The notes under the pieces: generated by a model
Seen by the model: only the letters and a program-made list of their open reading frames with translations
Databases searched by the model: none
What the model was told of the DNA's origin: nothing
Translations under genes and position numbers: made by a program
Assembly: GCF_013155265.1 (NCBI RefSeq)
Contig: NZ_JABJXU010000008.1
Location: forward strand, 89,171-153,170
Direction of reading: 5' to 3'
Length of the DNA stretch: 64,000 nt
Source: Enterococcus sp. MMGLQ5-1
Lineage (GTDB): Bacteria; Bacillota; Bacilli; Lactobacillales; Streptococcaceae
Part shown: positions 48,671 to 57,119 of the stretch, one piece after another
How positions within the stretch are numbered: position 1 is the stretch's first letter
How the letters are laid out: every line of letters starts with the position of its first letter

Positions 48671-49861
48671 ATGGTAGAAAAAAAATTATTTACTTCAGAG
48701 TCAGTTTCAGAGGGTCATCCAGATAAGATTGCCGATCAAATCAGTGATGCAATTTTAGACGCAATTCTAGCCGAAGATCCTTATGCAAGAGTTGCTGTAG
48801 AAACAGCGGTTTATACAGGAACGGTTCACGTATTTGGTGAAATTTCAACAACTGCTTACATTGATATCAATCGTGTCGTCCGTGAAACGATTCGCGAGAT
48901 TGGCTATGATCGTGCCAAATACGGTTTTGATGCGGATACGGTTGGGGTTCATCCCTCATTGGTTGAACAAAGTCCAGATATTGCGCAGGGTGTTGATACG
49001 GCATTAGAGGTACGTGATCAGCTGGAAAAGGATCCTCTAGATTTAATTGGTGCTGGCGACCAAGGCTTGATGTTTGGTTTTGCCAGTAATGAAACTGAAG
49101 AATATATGCCTTTACCGATTGCTCTAAGTCATAAATTAGTGCACAAGCTTGCTGAGCTGCGTAAAGGTGAACAATTATCATACCTTAGACCAGATGCTAA
49201 AAGTCAGGTGACGGTTGAATATGATAATGATGATCGGCCAAAGCGGGTAGATACTGTTGTGATTTCGACACAGCATGATCCTGACGTAGCACTTGAACAA
49301 ATTAAAAAAGATGTGATTGCTAAGGTTATAAAAGAGGTTATTCCAGCTGAGCTATTGGATGATGAAACCAAATATTTTATTAATCCGACTGGTCGTTTCG
49401 TTATCGGTGGACCGCAAGGTGACTCAGGCCTGACGGGACGCAAAATTATTGTTGATACATATGGCGGCTACGCGAGACATGGTGGTGGTGCCTTTTCAGG
49501 TAAGGATGCAACCAAGGTTGACCGTTCAGCAAGCTATGCTGCACGCTACATTGCTAAAAATATCGTTGGCGCTGGCTTAGCTGATAAAATTGAAATTCAA
49601 TTAGCCTATGCAATTGGTGTTGCGAAGCCTGTTTCAATTGCAGTTAATAGCTTTGAAACGGGAAAAATTAGTGACGATCGGATTATTGAAGCGATTCGTG
49701 CTCACTTTGATTTGAGACCTGCTGGCATTATTGAGATGCTTGATTTAAGGAAACCACGCTATCGTCAGACTGCGGCTTATGGACACTTTGGTAGAACGGA
49801 TATTGATTTGCCTTGGGAGCGTTTGGATAAGGTTGAGCATCTAAAGGCCTATTTAAGCTGA
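48671..49861 (+). CDS. metK: S-adenosylmethionine synthetase
   Basis: Makes SAM from methionine and [22 protein letters not shown] is the opening with the ATP-site His (split here as SEGHPDKI), [12 protein letters not shown] is signature 1 (about 117-128), and [16 protein letters not shown] the P-loop-like signature 2 (about 274-289). 396 residues is normal. The ATG lies ten bases after GGGGG, which the SMK riboswitch controls. Confidence 0.98.
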   Translation: MVEKKLFTSESVSEGHPDKIADQISDAILDAILAEDPYARVAVETAVYTGTVHVFGEISTTAYIDINRVVRETIREIGYDRAKYGFDADTVGVHPSLVEQSPDIAQGVDTALEVRDQLEKDPLDLIGAGDQGLMFGFASNETEEYMPLPIALSHKLVHKLAELRKGEQLSYLRPDAKSQVTVEYDNDDRPKRVDTVVISTQHDPDVALEQIKKDVIAKVIKEVIPAELLDDETKYFINPTGRFVIGGPQGDSGLTGRKIIVDTYGGYARHGGGAFSGKDATKVDRSASYAARYIAKNIVGAGLADKIEIQLAYAIGVAKPVSIAVNSFETGKISDDRIIEAIRAHFDLRPAGIIEMLDLRKPRYRQTAAYGHFGRTDIDLPWERLDKVEHLKAYLS

Positions 49862-50350
49862 TAGTATTAATTAAAAAAGACGTTTAGCGACGTAAAAAAA
49901 GGTGCTAAATTGCCTCCTAAAAAAATCTAGCTTCAACGGCTTGAAATGTTTGATACAAGAAAAATAATTCGCGATAAAAAGCATCGCTATAATTATTTTT
50001 AGCTTGTACTCACATTTCAGAACGAGCCGTTTACGCTTTTTAGATAATGTTCGGAAATTTATCTATTTTCCTATGGCATTGAAGTTGTCGCTTTAGCGAC
50101 TTACGGAAAAGCTGGTGGCAACGTGCCTAAGCGGATTTTCCGCTTAGGCGTTGACTAGTCGTTATCGCATTGTTCCCCGTAAATATAAAAGCTAAGTGTG
50201 ATTGTCTACCAAACTCGAACGGTAAACAATAAATTTTAAGACATATGAAACTTAACGCTTTAGCGTTCTAGTTGAGTTGTTGAAAAAATTTTATTGTTTC
50301 GGGAGAGTTTCGGTAAATCACACGTGCTAGATAAATTACGAAAAAATATG
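49862..50350. repeat. Palindromic repeat block, second copy
   Basis: There is no gene in this part. GACGTTTAGCGACGTA (49879-49894) is related to the arm of the 29383 element. 49934-50032 is a 99-base hairpin: AACGGCT with AGCCGTT, GAAATGT with ACATTTC, ACAAG with CTTGT, GCGAT with ATCGC. 50033-50350 copies 25553-25786 almost base for base, except that about 75 extra bases (from about 50097 to 50166, containing GCCTAAGCGGA and TCCGCTTAGGC as a hairpin) are present here. A relative of those extra bases occurs at 56975-57046. Confidence 0.7.
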
Positions 50351-50385
50351 AAAAGGGTTAGGACTTTTGTCCCAACCCCTTTTTA
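50351..50385. terminator. Terminator, GGTTAGGAC family
   Basis: AAAAGGGTTAGGAC-TTTT-GTCCCAACCCCTTTTT. End of the repeat block; it probably also ends transcripts from metK. Confidence 0.8.
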
Positions 50386-50497
50386 AGCGTCTTAGCTTGA
50401 GCTTATAATTTTATTAAGAAAGTTTAAAATTCAAAATGAAGGATTAATTAATAAATACAATGGCTTATGTTAAAATGAGAAGGGTGGAGGAGATATT

Positions 50498-51286
50498 GTG
50501 AAAAATAAAAAATTGACCATTCTTATTTTGCTTTTAATTATTAGTGTGATCATTTTTTGTATTGGTGTTTTAGTATATAATAATCAGCAGGATGAAAATC
50601 AGGACACAATTCAAAAATCTGACATCGCTACTAAACCGTCGCAAACGGCTAAGAAAAGCAGCAGTGACGAGTTAGATTTACCTGAGGGGCATTTGGCGGA
50701 TTGGAATTTAGTATTGGTGAATAAAACACATCCAGTTGTCAATACTTCGCCGAATCTAGTGACACTAGCAAATGGTTTTCAGGTATTGGAGCAGATTCAG
50801 TCACCTGTTGAGTCATTGGTGAGCGCAGCTCAGGCTGATGGCATTGAACTACAGTTTGTATCTGCCTACCGAAGTGTTGAGGATCAGCAGGCGGTAGTAG
50901 CTTCGGTGATTAACCAAAATATTGCTTCAGGCATGTCAGAGGCGGAAGCTAAGACGACGGCGATGTCTGTTTTAACGGAGCCTGGTTATTCTGAGCATCA
51001 TACTGGCTTAGCGATTGATTTAGTCGATACTACTTATTATCAAACTAACGCTGATAATCTATTAAACGAAGCCTATGCGGAAACGGCTAGTGCAAAGTGG
51101 CTGGCAAGTAACGCACCAAAATATGGCTTTATTCTGCGCTATCCAAAGGGGAAAGAGGCTGAAACAGGTATTGACTTTGAACCATGGCACTTTCGTTATG
51201 TTGGCGTTGAGCACGCAATTTATATGACGCAAAATAAGCTCACCTTAGAAGCATATATTAATCAATTAAAAGAGGCAGGTCGATGA
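50498..51286 (+). CDS. D-alanyl-D-alanine carboxypeptidase, VanY/M15 family
   Basis: Membrane-anchored cell-wall peptidase, 262 residues. Hydrophobic anchor at about 5-26, then a polar linker. The zinc-peptidase motifs are SAYRSVEDQ, SEHHTGLAIDLVD (zinc His and Asp, about 168-180) and EPWHFRYVG (catalytic Glu/His). It trims the terminal D-Ala of stem peptides; without van genes nearby no resistance role is implied. A GTG start follows GGAGGAG. It overlaps the next gene by four bases. Confidence 0.92.
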   Translation: MKNKKLTILILLLIISVIIFCIGVLVYNNQQDENQDTIQKSDIATKPSQTAKKSSSDELDLPEGHLADWNLVLVNKTHPVVNTSPNLVTLANGFQVLEQIQSPVESLVSAAQADGIELQFVSAYRSVEDQQAVVASVINQNIASGMSEAEAKTTAMSVLTEPGYSEHHTGLAIDLVDTTYYQTNADNLLNEAYAETASAKWLASNAPKYGFILRYPKGKEAETGIDFEPWHFRYVGVEHAIYMTQNKLTLEAYINQLKEAGR

Positions 51287-51885
51287 ATCCTAAAAAACAG
51301 ATTAAAGCAAAGAAACTACAATTTTTTAGTCTTATATTTTTTGTCTTGGCAATTTTATTCTTTTTGATTGATCGTCAAACCTCAAGCTCTGAAATTCCAG
51401 TAGATGCGAATGGTGAAACGCATGTCCAGCAAGAAAATTTTATAAAAACGATTGCACCCTATGCCCAAGAATTACAGGAGAGCTACGGTGTTTATGCTTC
51501 GATTATCATTGGTCAAGCGGTTTTAGAGTCCAATTTTGGTCAGAGTCAGCTAGCAAGTAAATATAATAATCTCTTTGGCGTGAAGGCCTACGGAGATCAG
51601 AATAAGGTTACCTTAGATACCAAAGAATTTGTTAATGAGGAATGGATTACAATTCAAGGCGATTTTGTTGTTTATGATTCTTGGGAAGCATCAATGCTTG
51701 CTCACTCAAAGCTTTTTGTTAATGGTGTGACTTGGAATGGTGCATTATATCATAAGGTTCTTTCTGCCAAGGATTATCAAGAGGCTGCAAATGAAATTCA
51801 AAACGCTGGCTATGCGACTGATCCTGATTATGCCAAAAAATTAATTCAAGTCATTAAGGAATATAATTTGCAAAAATATGATTGA
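51283..51885 (+). CDS. Glucosaminidase-type peptidoglycan hydrolase (GH73-like)
   Basis: 200 residues with an N-terminal membrane segment at about 14-30. The FlgJ/LytG-like glucosaminidase fold shows ASIIIGQAVLESNFGQS with the catalytic Glu (about 84), then SKYNNLFGVKA and a YDSWEASMLAHSKLF region. No wall-binding repeats. ATG overlaps the carboxypeptidase stop, so the two wall enzymes are made together. Confidence 0.9.
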   Translation: MNPKKQIKAKKLQFFSLIFFVLAILFFLIDRQTSSSEIPVDANGETHVQQENFIKTIAPYAQELQESYGVYASIIIGQAVLESNFGQSQLASKYNNLFGVKAYGDQNKVTLDTKEFVNEEWITIQGDFVVYDSWEASMLAHSKLFVNGVTWNGALYHKVLSAKDYQEAANEIQNAGYATDPDYAKKLIQVIKEYNLQKYD

Positions 51886-52205
51886 TTGCGATGTAATAAG
51901 ATGAAACAGAAGATATTTAGCTAATAGAAAAAGATGCTTACCCTCTCTGATTAAAGCTGTAAACAATCGGTGAGTCATTCGTTTATATAATCAGATGTTC
52001 TCTGTCTAACCGGATGACTTATCTATTTGTACCGTTTTGAGAGAGAAAGCCTTTAAATTACGAATAATATGATAGGGGTAGGACTTTTGTCCCACCCCTT
52101 TTTTAGCAATTTAAAAATAAAAATTAATAGCATATTAAAGCAGAATGTGCTAGGATATCATGATAATGAGAGCGTTTTTATATAAATCTAAAAATGAGGG
52201 ATTAA
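51886..52205. other. Spacer with GGTTAGGAC-type terminator and LacI-gene upstream region
   Basis: No gene in 320 bases. The left part shows a loose inverted repeat (CCCTCTCTGA at about 51939 against GAGAGAAAG at 52039). 52057-52072 repeats the AATTACGAATAATATGA word of the other blocks, followed by the terminator. TGAGAGCGTTTTTA (52167-52180) is cre-like with one mismatch at a key base, just before the regulator gene. Confidence 0.55.
52074..52104 (+). terminator. Terminator, GGTTAGGAC family (short form)
   Basis: AGGGGTAGGAC-TTTT-GTCCCACCCCT with T6, one mismatch in the stem. Confidence 0.8.
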
Positions 52206-53192
52206 ATGATGACAAAGATAAGTGATATTGCTAGAGAAACTGGTTATTCAATTACTACGATTTCTAGAGCTATTAATAATCATCCAAATGTATCTGAAAA
52301 GACCAAAGAAAAAATATTTAGTGCAATGAAGGAATTTGGCTATTATCCAAATAGTGTTGCACAACAGCTGCGTGGGCAAAAAACAAAGCTAATAGGCGTT
52401 ATTATTTCATATATTACAAATCCATTTTTCACCCATATGGTTGATGCAATTGAACGCTATGCCTATCGTAAGGGCTATCAAATTGTTGTTTTGCAAACCT
52501 TAGAACGGGCTGAACGAGAGCAAAAATTTATTGAGATGCTGCAAAAAAATCAGTTAGATGGCTTAATTATGACTAGTATTGAAAATGATAGTGATGAAAT
52601 TGTGGCATTAATTCATTCAGGAAAAATTGTGGTTTGCAATCGTTATCTTGGTGATAAGGATATTGGCTTAATTGCCATCGATTCTCATAAAGCGGTTTAT
52701 GAGGCTGTCTATTATTTACTCTCAAGGGGCTATCGAAAGCTTGCTTATTGTACTGGGGGAGTGGCTGTAGACAAGGATTATCGCTTTGAGGGTTTTATGC
52801 AAGCAATAAATGAATTTGAAGTAGAATTTAATCCAGAATGTCATTATTATAAACAGCTTAGAATTGAGGATGGCAAACAAACATTAATCGAAATGTTGCG
52901 TATGGGTAAGAATCGACCAGATGCCATTTTTGCTAATAGCGATGAAGTGGCCAGTGGGATTTTAAAGCAATGTCACATTTTAAATGTTAAAGTCCCCGAG
53001 GATTTAGCAATCATTGGCTTTGATGATCAACCAGTTGCTTCCTTAACCTTTCCAAGCTTGACAACAGTTCGCCAGCCTATTAAGCAGATGGGGGAATACG
53101 TTGCAAGCTTGTTAATTGCTCAATTAAATAATACGGAGCTACCTGAAAAGCCAGATTTAAGAACTAGACTAATTATTAGAGAGACGACCTAA
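52206..53192 (+). CDS. LacI-family transcriptional regulator
   Basis: 328 residues. The helix-turn-helix is TKISDIARETGYSITTISRA with the hinge helix NSVAQQLRGQ at about 52-61. The periplasmic-binding-like effector domain follows, with ANSDEVASGIL and IIGFDDQPVA near the end. The first of two adjacent ATG codons is used, behind GAGGG. It is next to a sugar transporter and a glucosidase on the same strand and probably controls them in response to an alpha-glucoside. Confidence 0.93.
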   Translation: MMTKISDIARETGYSITTISRAINNHPNVSEKTKEKIFSAMKEFGYYPNSVAQQLRGQKTKLIGVIISYITNPFFTHMVDAIERYAYRKGYQIVVLQTLERAEREQKFIEMLQKNQLDGLIMTSIENDSDEIVALIHSGKIVVCNRYLGDKDIGLIAIDSHKAVYEAVYYLLSRGYRKLAYCTGGVAVDKDYRFEGFMQAINEFEVEFNPECHYYKQLRIEDGKQTLIEMLRMGKNRPDAIFANSDEVASGILKQCHILNVKVPEDLAIIGFDDQPVASLTFPSLTTVRQPIKQMGEYVASLLIAQLNNTELPEKPDLRTRLIIRETT

Positions 53193-53266
53193 AATAATAA
53201 GTAAATTAAAGAAAAAGATGAACTATAAAAGCGATTCTTTTCTTTTTTACTTTTTTATGAAAACGA

Positions 53267-53321
53267 TTGACAATCAATTGACTTATTGTTATCATTCTAA
53301 ATGTAAATGGAAGCGCTTTCT
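53267..53321 (+). promoter_or_regulatory. Promoter and cre box of the sugar operon
   Basis: TTGACA (53267-53272) and TATCAT (53290-53295), 17 bases apart. TGGAAGCGCTTTCT (53308-53321) lies just downstream and matches cre consensus with one mismatch; its core GGAAGCGCTTTC is nearly palindromic, so the LacI protein at 52206 may use it as well. Either way binding would block transcription. Confidence 0.75.
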
Positions 53322-53357
53322 TTATTCACTATTCGTTTTTAAACTAGGAGGAAATTT

Positions 53358-54857
53358 ATGAGAAAATGGCAAAAATTGGGGGTAGCACTGCTGGCAGTTG
53401 CTACATTTGCATCATTAACCGCTTGTGGCAATGCTGGAAGTTCAAAGGACAGTGATGGCGAATTCTTATACGTTTTTAATGGCAAGGGTGAAATTGCGGA
53501 TTCTTTAAAAGCATTAGTTAAGGAGTATGGTGAGGAGAAAGGGATAAAGGTCAAGACCTATAGTATGACGGTTGGCGCACAAAATGGTACCGAAATTCAA
53601 ACAACAGAGTTTAATTCAAATACGCCGCCAACAATTTTTTCATCTGGGACACTTAACAATTGGGGGCCAGCTTCAGGTGACTATATGTTAGATATCAGTG
53701 ACTCCGATAATAAAGAATTAAAAAAATTAGCTGATGAGGTGCCTGAGGCACAAAAATTAACAGCTGATGACGGTGAAAATTTTGGTCTACCTTATAATAT
53801 TGAAGGCTATGGCTATCAGGTGGATACTGAATTGCTAAAAGAGCTAATTGACGGTGATTCTGAGGCATTACTTAAAGATTTAAAGGCTGAGACAGATTAT
53901 CAGGCCTGGGTAAATTTTGTAAAGGCAGCCGATGCCTATATTAAATCAAATACGGTCTCATCATTCAAAATCAATGGTAACGAATATACTTTTGCTGCTA
54001 GTAAAGGCGAATTGACGAAACAGTTAAATGGTGTTTTCTGTGTTTCTCCATCTGAGACATGGACCTATATGAATCATTGGGTTTCCTTCCCTTTGAATGC
54101 TGTTTTCCAAAATCAATCAGATGCTTTTTCTGCAACTGGAGATGAAGGCATCAAGGATGCTAAGGCTGCTTTGAAGCACGAAATTGAGGCCGTTGATTTA
54201 GAGTATTCATACACTGCGGGCAAGGATGGTGCATCTAAACGTGGTCCAGATTTTATTGACAATACAACAGGGAATTATGATGTTTCATTATCAAATTTTG
54301 CAGAGCATAAAGGTCTTTTTTTAAAACAGGGTAATTGGATTTATCCTAATTTAGTAGATATTAACAAGGATATCGTTGAAACAATGGCTCTAGTTCCAGT
54401 AAAATGGCCCGTTGAGGATAGTGATATTAAGGTTGAGGGTCGAACTGCTGATTTAATGAATACAACCATCCCTGCCTTCGTACCAAATTACTTCATTATT
54501 AATAAACAAGTCAGCAAAGCACAGCAGGAAACGGCTGCAGATTTTCTTGTTTGGCTCTATACTTCTGAACGTGGTAAAAAATTCTTGAAGGAAGAAGCCG
54601 GCTTCATTATGTATAACGATTTAGAGGATACCTCTTCACCAAACAAATTAAATAATGCCGTTGCTGAATATGTAGCAGCCGGTCCAACACTTGGTAATCC
54701 ATTTGATGGCACACCGGGCTCATTTAATGATACGGTTGGTAATATTCTTAAATCTGACTACATGACAAAGGAAACATGGACTGAAGCGGACTATGACAAT
54801 TATGTTGATACGGTAGTCAAAACGTGGAAGCAATTTAAAGCAGAAAGTGGTCAATAA
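53358..54857 (+). CDS. Sugar ABC transporter substrate-binding lipoprotein
   Basis: 499 residues of the family 1 (MalE-like) type. Signal peptide with lipobox LTAC (Cys about 23), then a short Gly/Ser linker. The body ends with repeated aromatic positions such as GNWIYPNLVD and VETMALVPVKWP, typical of sugar receptors. An AGGAGG site precedes the ATG. First gene of the transport operon; a hairpin behind it probably reduces transcription into the permeases. Confidence 0.9.
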   Translation: MRKWQKLGVALLAVATFASLTACGNAGSSKDSDGEFLYVFNGKGEIADSLKALVKEYGEEKGIKVKTYSMTVGAQNGTEIQTTEFNSNTPPTIFSSGTLNNWGPASGDYMLDISDSDNKELKKLADEVPEAQKLTADDGENFGLPYNIEGYGYQVDTELLKELIDGDSEALLKDLKAETDYQAWVNFVKAADAYIKSNTVSSFKINGNEYTFAASKGELTKQLNGVFCVSPSETWTYMNHWVSFPLNAVFQNQSDAFSATGDEGIKDAKAALKHEIEAVDLEYSYTAGKDGASKRGPDFIDNTTGNYDVSLSNFAEHKGLFLKQGNWIYPNLVDINKDIVETMALVPVKWPVEDSDIKVEGRTADLMNTTIPAFVPNYFIINKQVSKAQQETAADFLVWLYTSERGKKFLKEEAGFIMYNDLEDTSSPNKLNNAVAEYVAAGPTLGNPFDGTPGSFNDTVGNILKSDYMTKETWTEADYDNYVDTVVKTWKQFKAESGQ

Positions 54858-54880
54858 TATTTAAGCTGATATAAATGAAT

Positions 54881-54907
54881 ACCCGTATTGTTTCATGCAG
54901 TGCGGGT
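54881..54907 (+). terminator. Hairpin between binding protein and permease genes
   Basis: ACCCGTATTG pairs with CAGTGCGGGT (two G-U pairs), followed by TTCATTTT. Probably a partial terminator giving more binding protein than permease. Confidence 0.65.
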
Positions 54908-54989
54908 TTCATTTTAAAAAATAAATTATTTTGTTGATAAATAATTAAATTATTAGTTACAATGATGTTTTATTTATTAAGGGGGCAGC

Positions 54990-55901
54990 ATGTCTAATTT
55001 TTATAAAAAATGGTTTTTTCCATTTGTCTTACCAGCCTTATTTGTCTTTCTAGCAGTCGTTCTAATTCCATTCATTATAGGTATTTTTTATTCATTTACA
55101 GGATGGCGGGGCTCGTACTTTATCGGTGCAAACGGGCGCACTGACAATCCCTTTGAAGCATTTGTTGGCTTGCAGAATTTTATTGCCGCCTTCAAACAGG
55201 AATCCTTCAGATCTGCTTTTTTATTCTCTGTTAAATTTACAGTAATTGCAGTAGTCGCTGTTAATATAGTTGCATTGGCGCAAGCCTTATTAATTAATGC
55301 AATTGGTAAGGCAGTTGGTTTCTTTAGGGCAACTTTTTTCCTACCTAACCTTTTGGGAGGTCTTTCATTAGGCTTCATTTGGCTATTTATTTACAGCAAT
55401 ATTTTTACCAAGGTTCTTTTTGGGAAAGATGGTATTTTTCCTTTTGAATTTTTAACGTATATGACAGACAAGGGGCAAACAAAATTATTAGTTGCCATTT
55501 TAATTATGGTTGTTTGGCAGATGTCTGGTTATATGATGATTATCTATACTACGGGATTAGCCAATATTCCAGATGATCTATATGAGGCAGCCTCAATTGA
55601 TGGTGCAAATTCTATTCAGAAATTTTTTAAGGTAACCATTCCGATGTTAATGCCAAGCTTTACGATTGTTTTCTTTCTTGTTTTGTCAAAATGCTTTATG
55701 CTCTTGGATCAAAATATCGCATTAACGAATAATGCGCCGCAGGGCTATCGGATGCTAGCAGCGCAAATTCTACGTGTGACAACGGATACGAATAATAACT
55801 ATGGGATCGCACAGGCGGAAGCAGTTGTCTTTTTCGTAGTGGTGGCAGCAATTTCTATTACCCAGGTTGTGATTACTAAGAGAAAAGAGGTGGAGATGTG
55901 A
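54990..55901 (+). CDS. Sugar ABC transporter permease (MalF-like)
   Basis: 303 residues with six hydrophobic segments. The EAA loop is YEAASIDGANSIQKFFKVTIPML (about 199 onward, shown here in part as EAASIDGANS). GGGGGC stands before the ATG. It overlaps the second permease by four bases. Confidence 0.93.
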   Translation: MSNFYKKWFFPFVLPALFVFLAVVLIPFIIGIFYSFTGWRGSYFIGANGRTDNPFEAFVGLQNFIAAFKQESFRSAFLFSVKFTVIAVVAVNIVALAQALLINAIGKAVGFFRATFFLPNLLGGLSLGFIWLFIYSNIFTKVLFGKDGIFPFEFLTYMTDKGQTKLLVAILIMVVWQMSGYMMIIYTTGLANIPDDLYEAASIDGANSIQKFFKVTIPMLMPSFTIVFFLVLSKCFMLLDQNIALTNNAPQGYRMLAAQILRVTTDTNNNYGIAQAEAVVFFVVVAAISITQVVITKRKEVEM

Positions 55902-56749
55902 TGAATCGATCTGTAAAGACAACAGGCCAAAAAATAGGTCAGCTTGCGATGTTTCTTGTTTTATTAATCATGGGCTTTTTGACAATTTTTCCAATTGCGT
56001 TTATGTTTATTAACTCATTTAAATCAAAGGCTGAGATTGTGGATTCTCCACTTGCCTTACCTCAAAAATTCACCTTTGAGTACATTATCAATGCAATGGT
56101 TGAAATTAAAATTATTCCGTCCTTTTTGCTAACAGTTTTGATAACGGTTTTGGCAGTAGGATTTATAGTTATTTTATCCTCGAGCGCCGCTTGGATGATG
56201 GTACGCTTTAAAAGTAAGATTTCGATGATTATCCTATTATTATTTACTTCATCAATGCTGATTCCATTTCAGGCCTTGATGTATCCATTAATTTCAATTT
56301 TTGAAGATTTAGGACTTAAAAATGTCACTGGTTTAATTTTAATGTACGGCGGCTTTGGGTTAGCAATGTCAACCTTTTTATATCACGGATTTATGAAGAG
56401 TGTGCCTGCTTCACTAGAGGAAGCGGCAATTATTGATGGGGCAAATGTCTTTCAGGTTTACTTTGGTATTGTGATGCCACTGGTTAAACCGACAACAGTT
56501 ACTGTTATTATTTTGAATTCAATGTGGATTTGGAATGATTACTTATTGCCGTTTTTAGTGCTTGGTGATTCTGAAAATAAAACATTAACCTTAGCCATAT
56601 ACTATGCTAGGTTAAAGGAGGGACCTTATACGGTGCCTTGGGATTTAATGTTCCCAGCCGTTATGATTACTGTTATTCCAGTAATTATTCTATTCTTATT
56701 CCTCCAAAAACAAATTATTAAGGGCATGGCAGATGGTGCGGTAAAATAA
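55898..56749 (+). CDS. Sugar ABC transporter permease (MalG-like)
   Basis: 283 residues, six hydrophobic segments, EAA loop EEAAIIDGANVFQVYF at about 177-192. Starts at the first of two ATG codons (55898), which overlaps the previous stop codon. No ATP-binding subunit is encoded in this operon; such systems borrow a shared MsmK/MalK-type ATPase made elsewhere. Confidence 0.93.
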   Translation: MMNRSVKTTGQKIGQLAMFLVLLIMGFLTIFPIAFMFINSFKSKAEIVDSPLALPQKFTFEYIINAMVEIKIIPSFLLTVLITVLAVGFIVILSSSAAWMMVRFKSKISMIILLLFTSSMLIPFQALMYPLISIFEDLGLKNVTGLILMYGGFGLAMSTFLYHGFMKSVPASLEEAAIIDGANVFQVYFGIVMPLVKPTTVTVIILNSMWIWNDYLLPFLVLGDSENKTLTLAIYYARLKEGPYTVPWDLMFPAVMITVIPVIILFLFLQKQIIKGMADGAVK

Positions 56750-57119
56750 AGTGCGTTCAGCACCGCAGGAAAAAACACCAATCGGAATCGAAAGGGGTAC
56801 CTTTCAGGGGAGCGTGTATTTTTGCGACATGATTTTGAAAATTGACGAAGCCAATTAAATACGCAGTATTTTTCGACGTAGTCGAACTCAAATCGTGGCG
56901 CAAAATAGGAAATTTCAGTTATTGTGATTTTTACAAAAATGAAAATTATCCTTTTCCCTATAGCATTGAAGTTGCCATTTCAGTGGCTTACAGAAAAGCT
57001 AGTGGCAACGTGCCTTAGCGAATTTTCCGCTTAGGCGTTGACTAGGTGTTGCACTTTATAAGCCCATTAATTATGATAAATTAGTAATTAAAAATTAAAT
57101 GTTTGAGAAGGTGAAATGA
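56750..57119. repeat. Non-coding palindromic spacer before the glucosidase
   Basis: No gene in 370 bases. 56819-56909 folds back (ATTTTTGCGACATGATTTTGA against TCAAATCGTGGCGCAAAAT, each arm with small changes) with inner hairpins. 56941-57046 resembles the 50070-50166 part of the palindrome block, including TCCGCTTAGGCGTTGACTAG. The glucosidase promoter must lie in the last 80 bases, which are AT-rich. Confidence 0.6.

Noticed and set aside
48867..49181. 104-codon antisense frame within metK
   Set aside because: Shadow frame; the plus-strand gene is certain.
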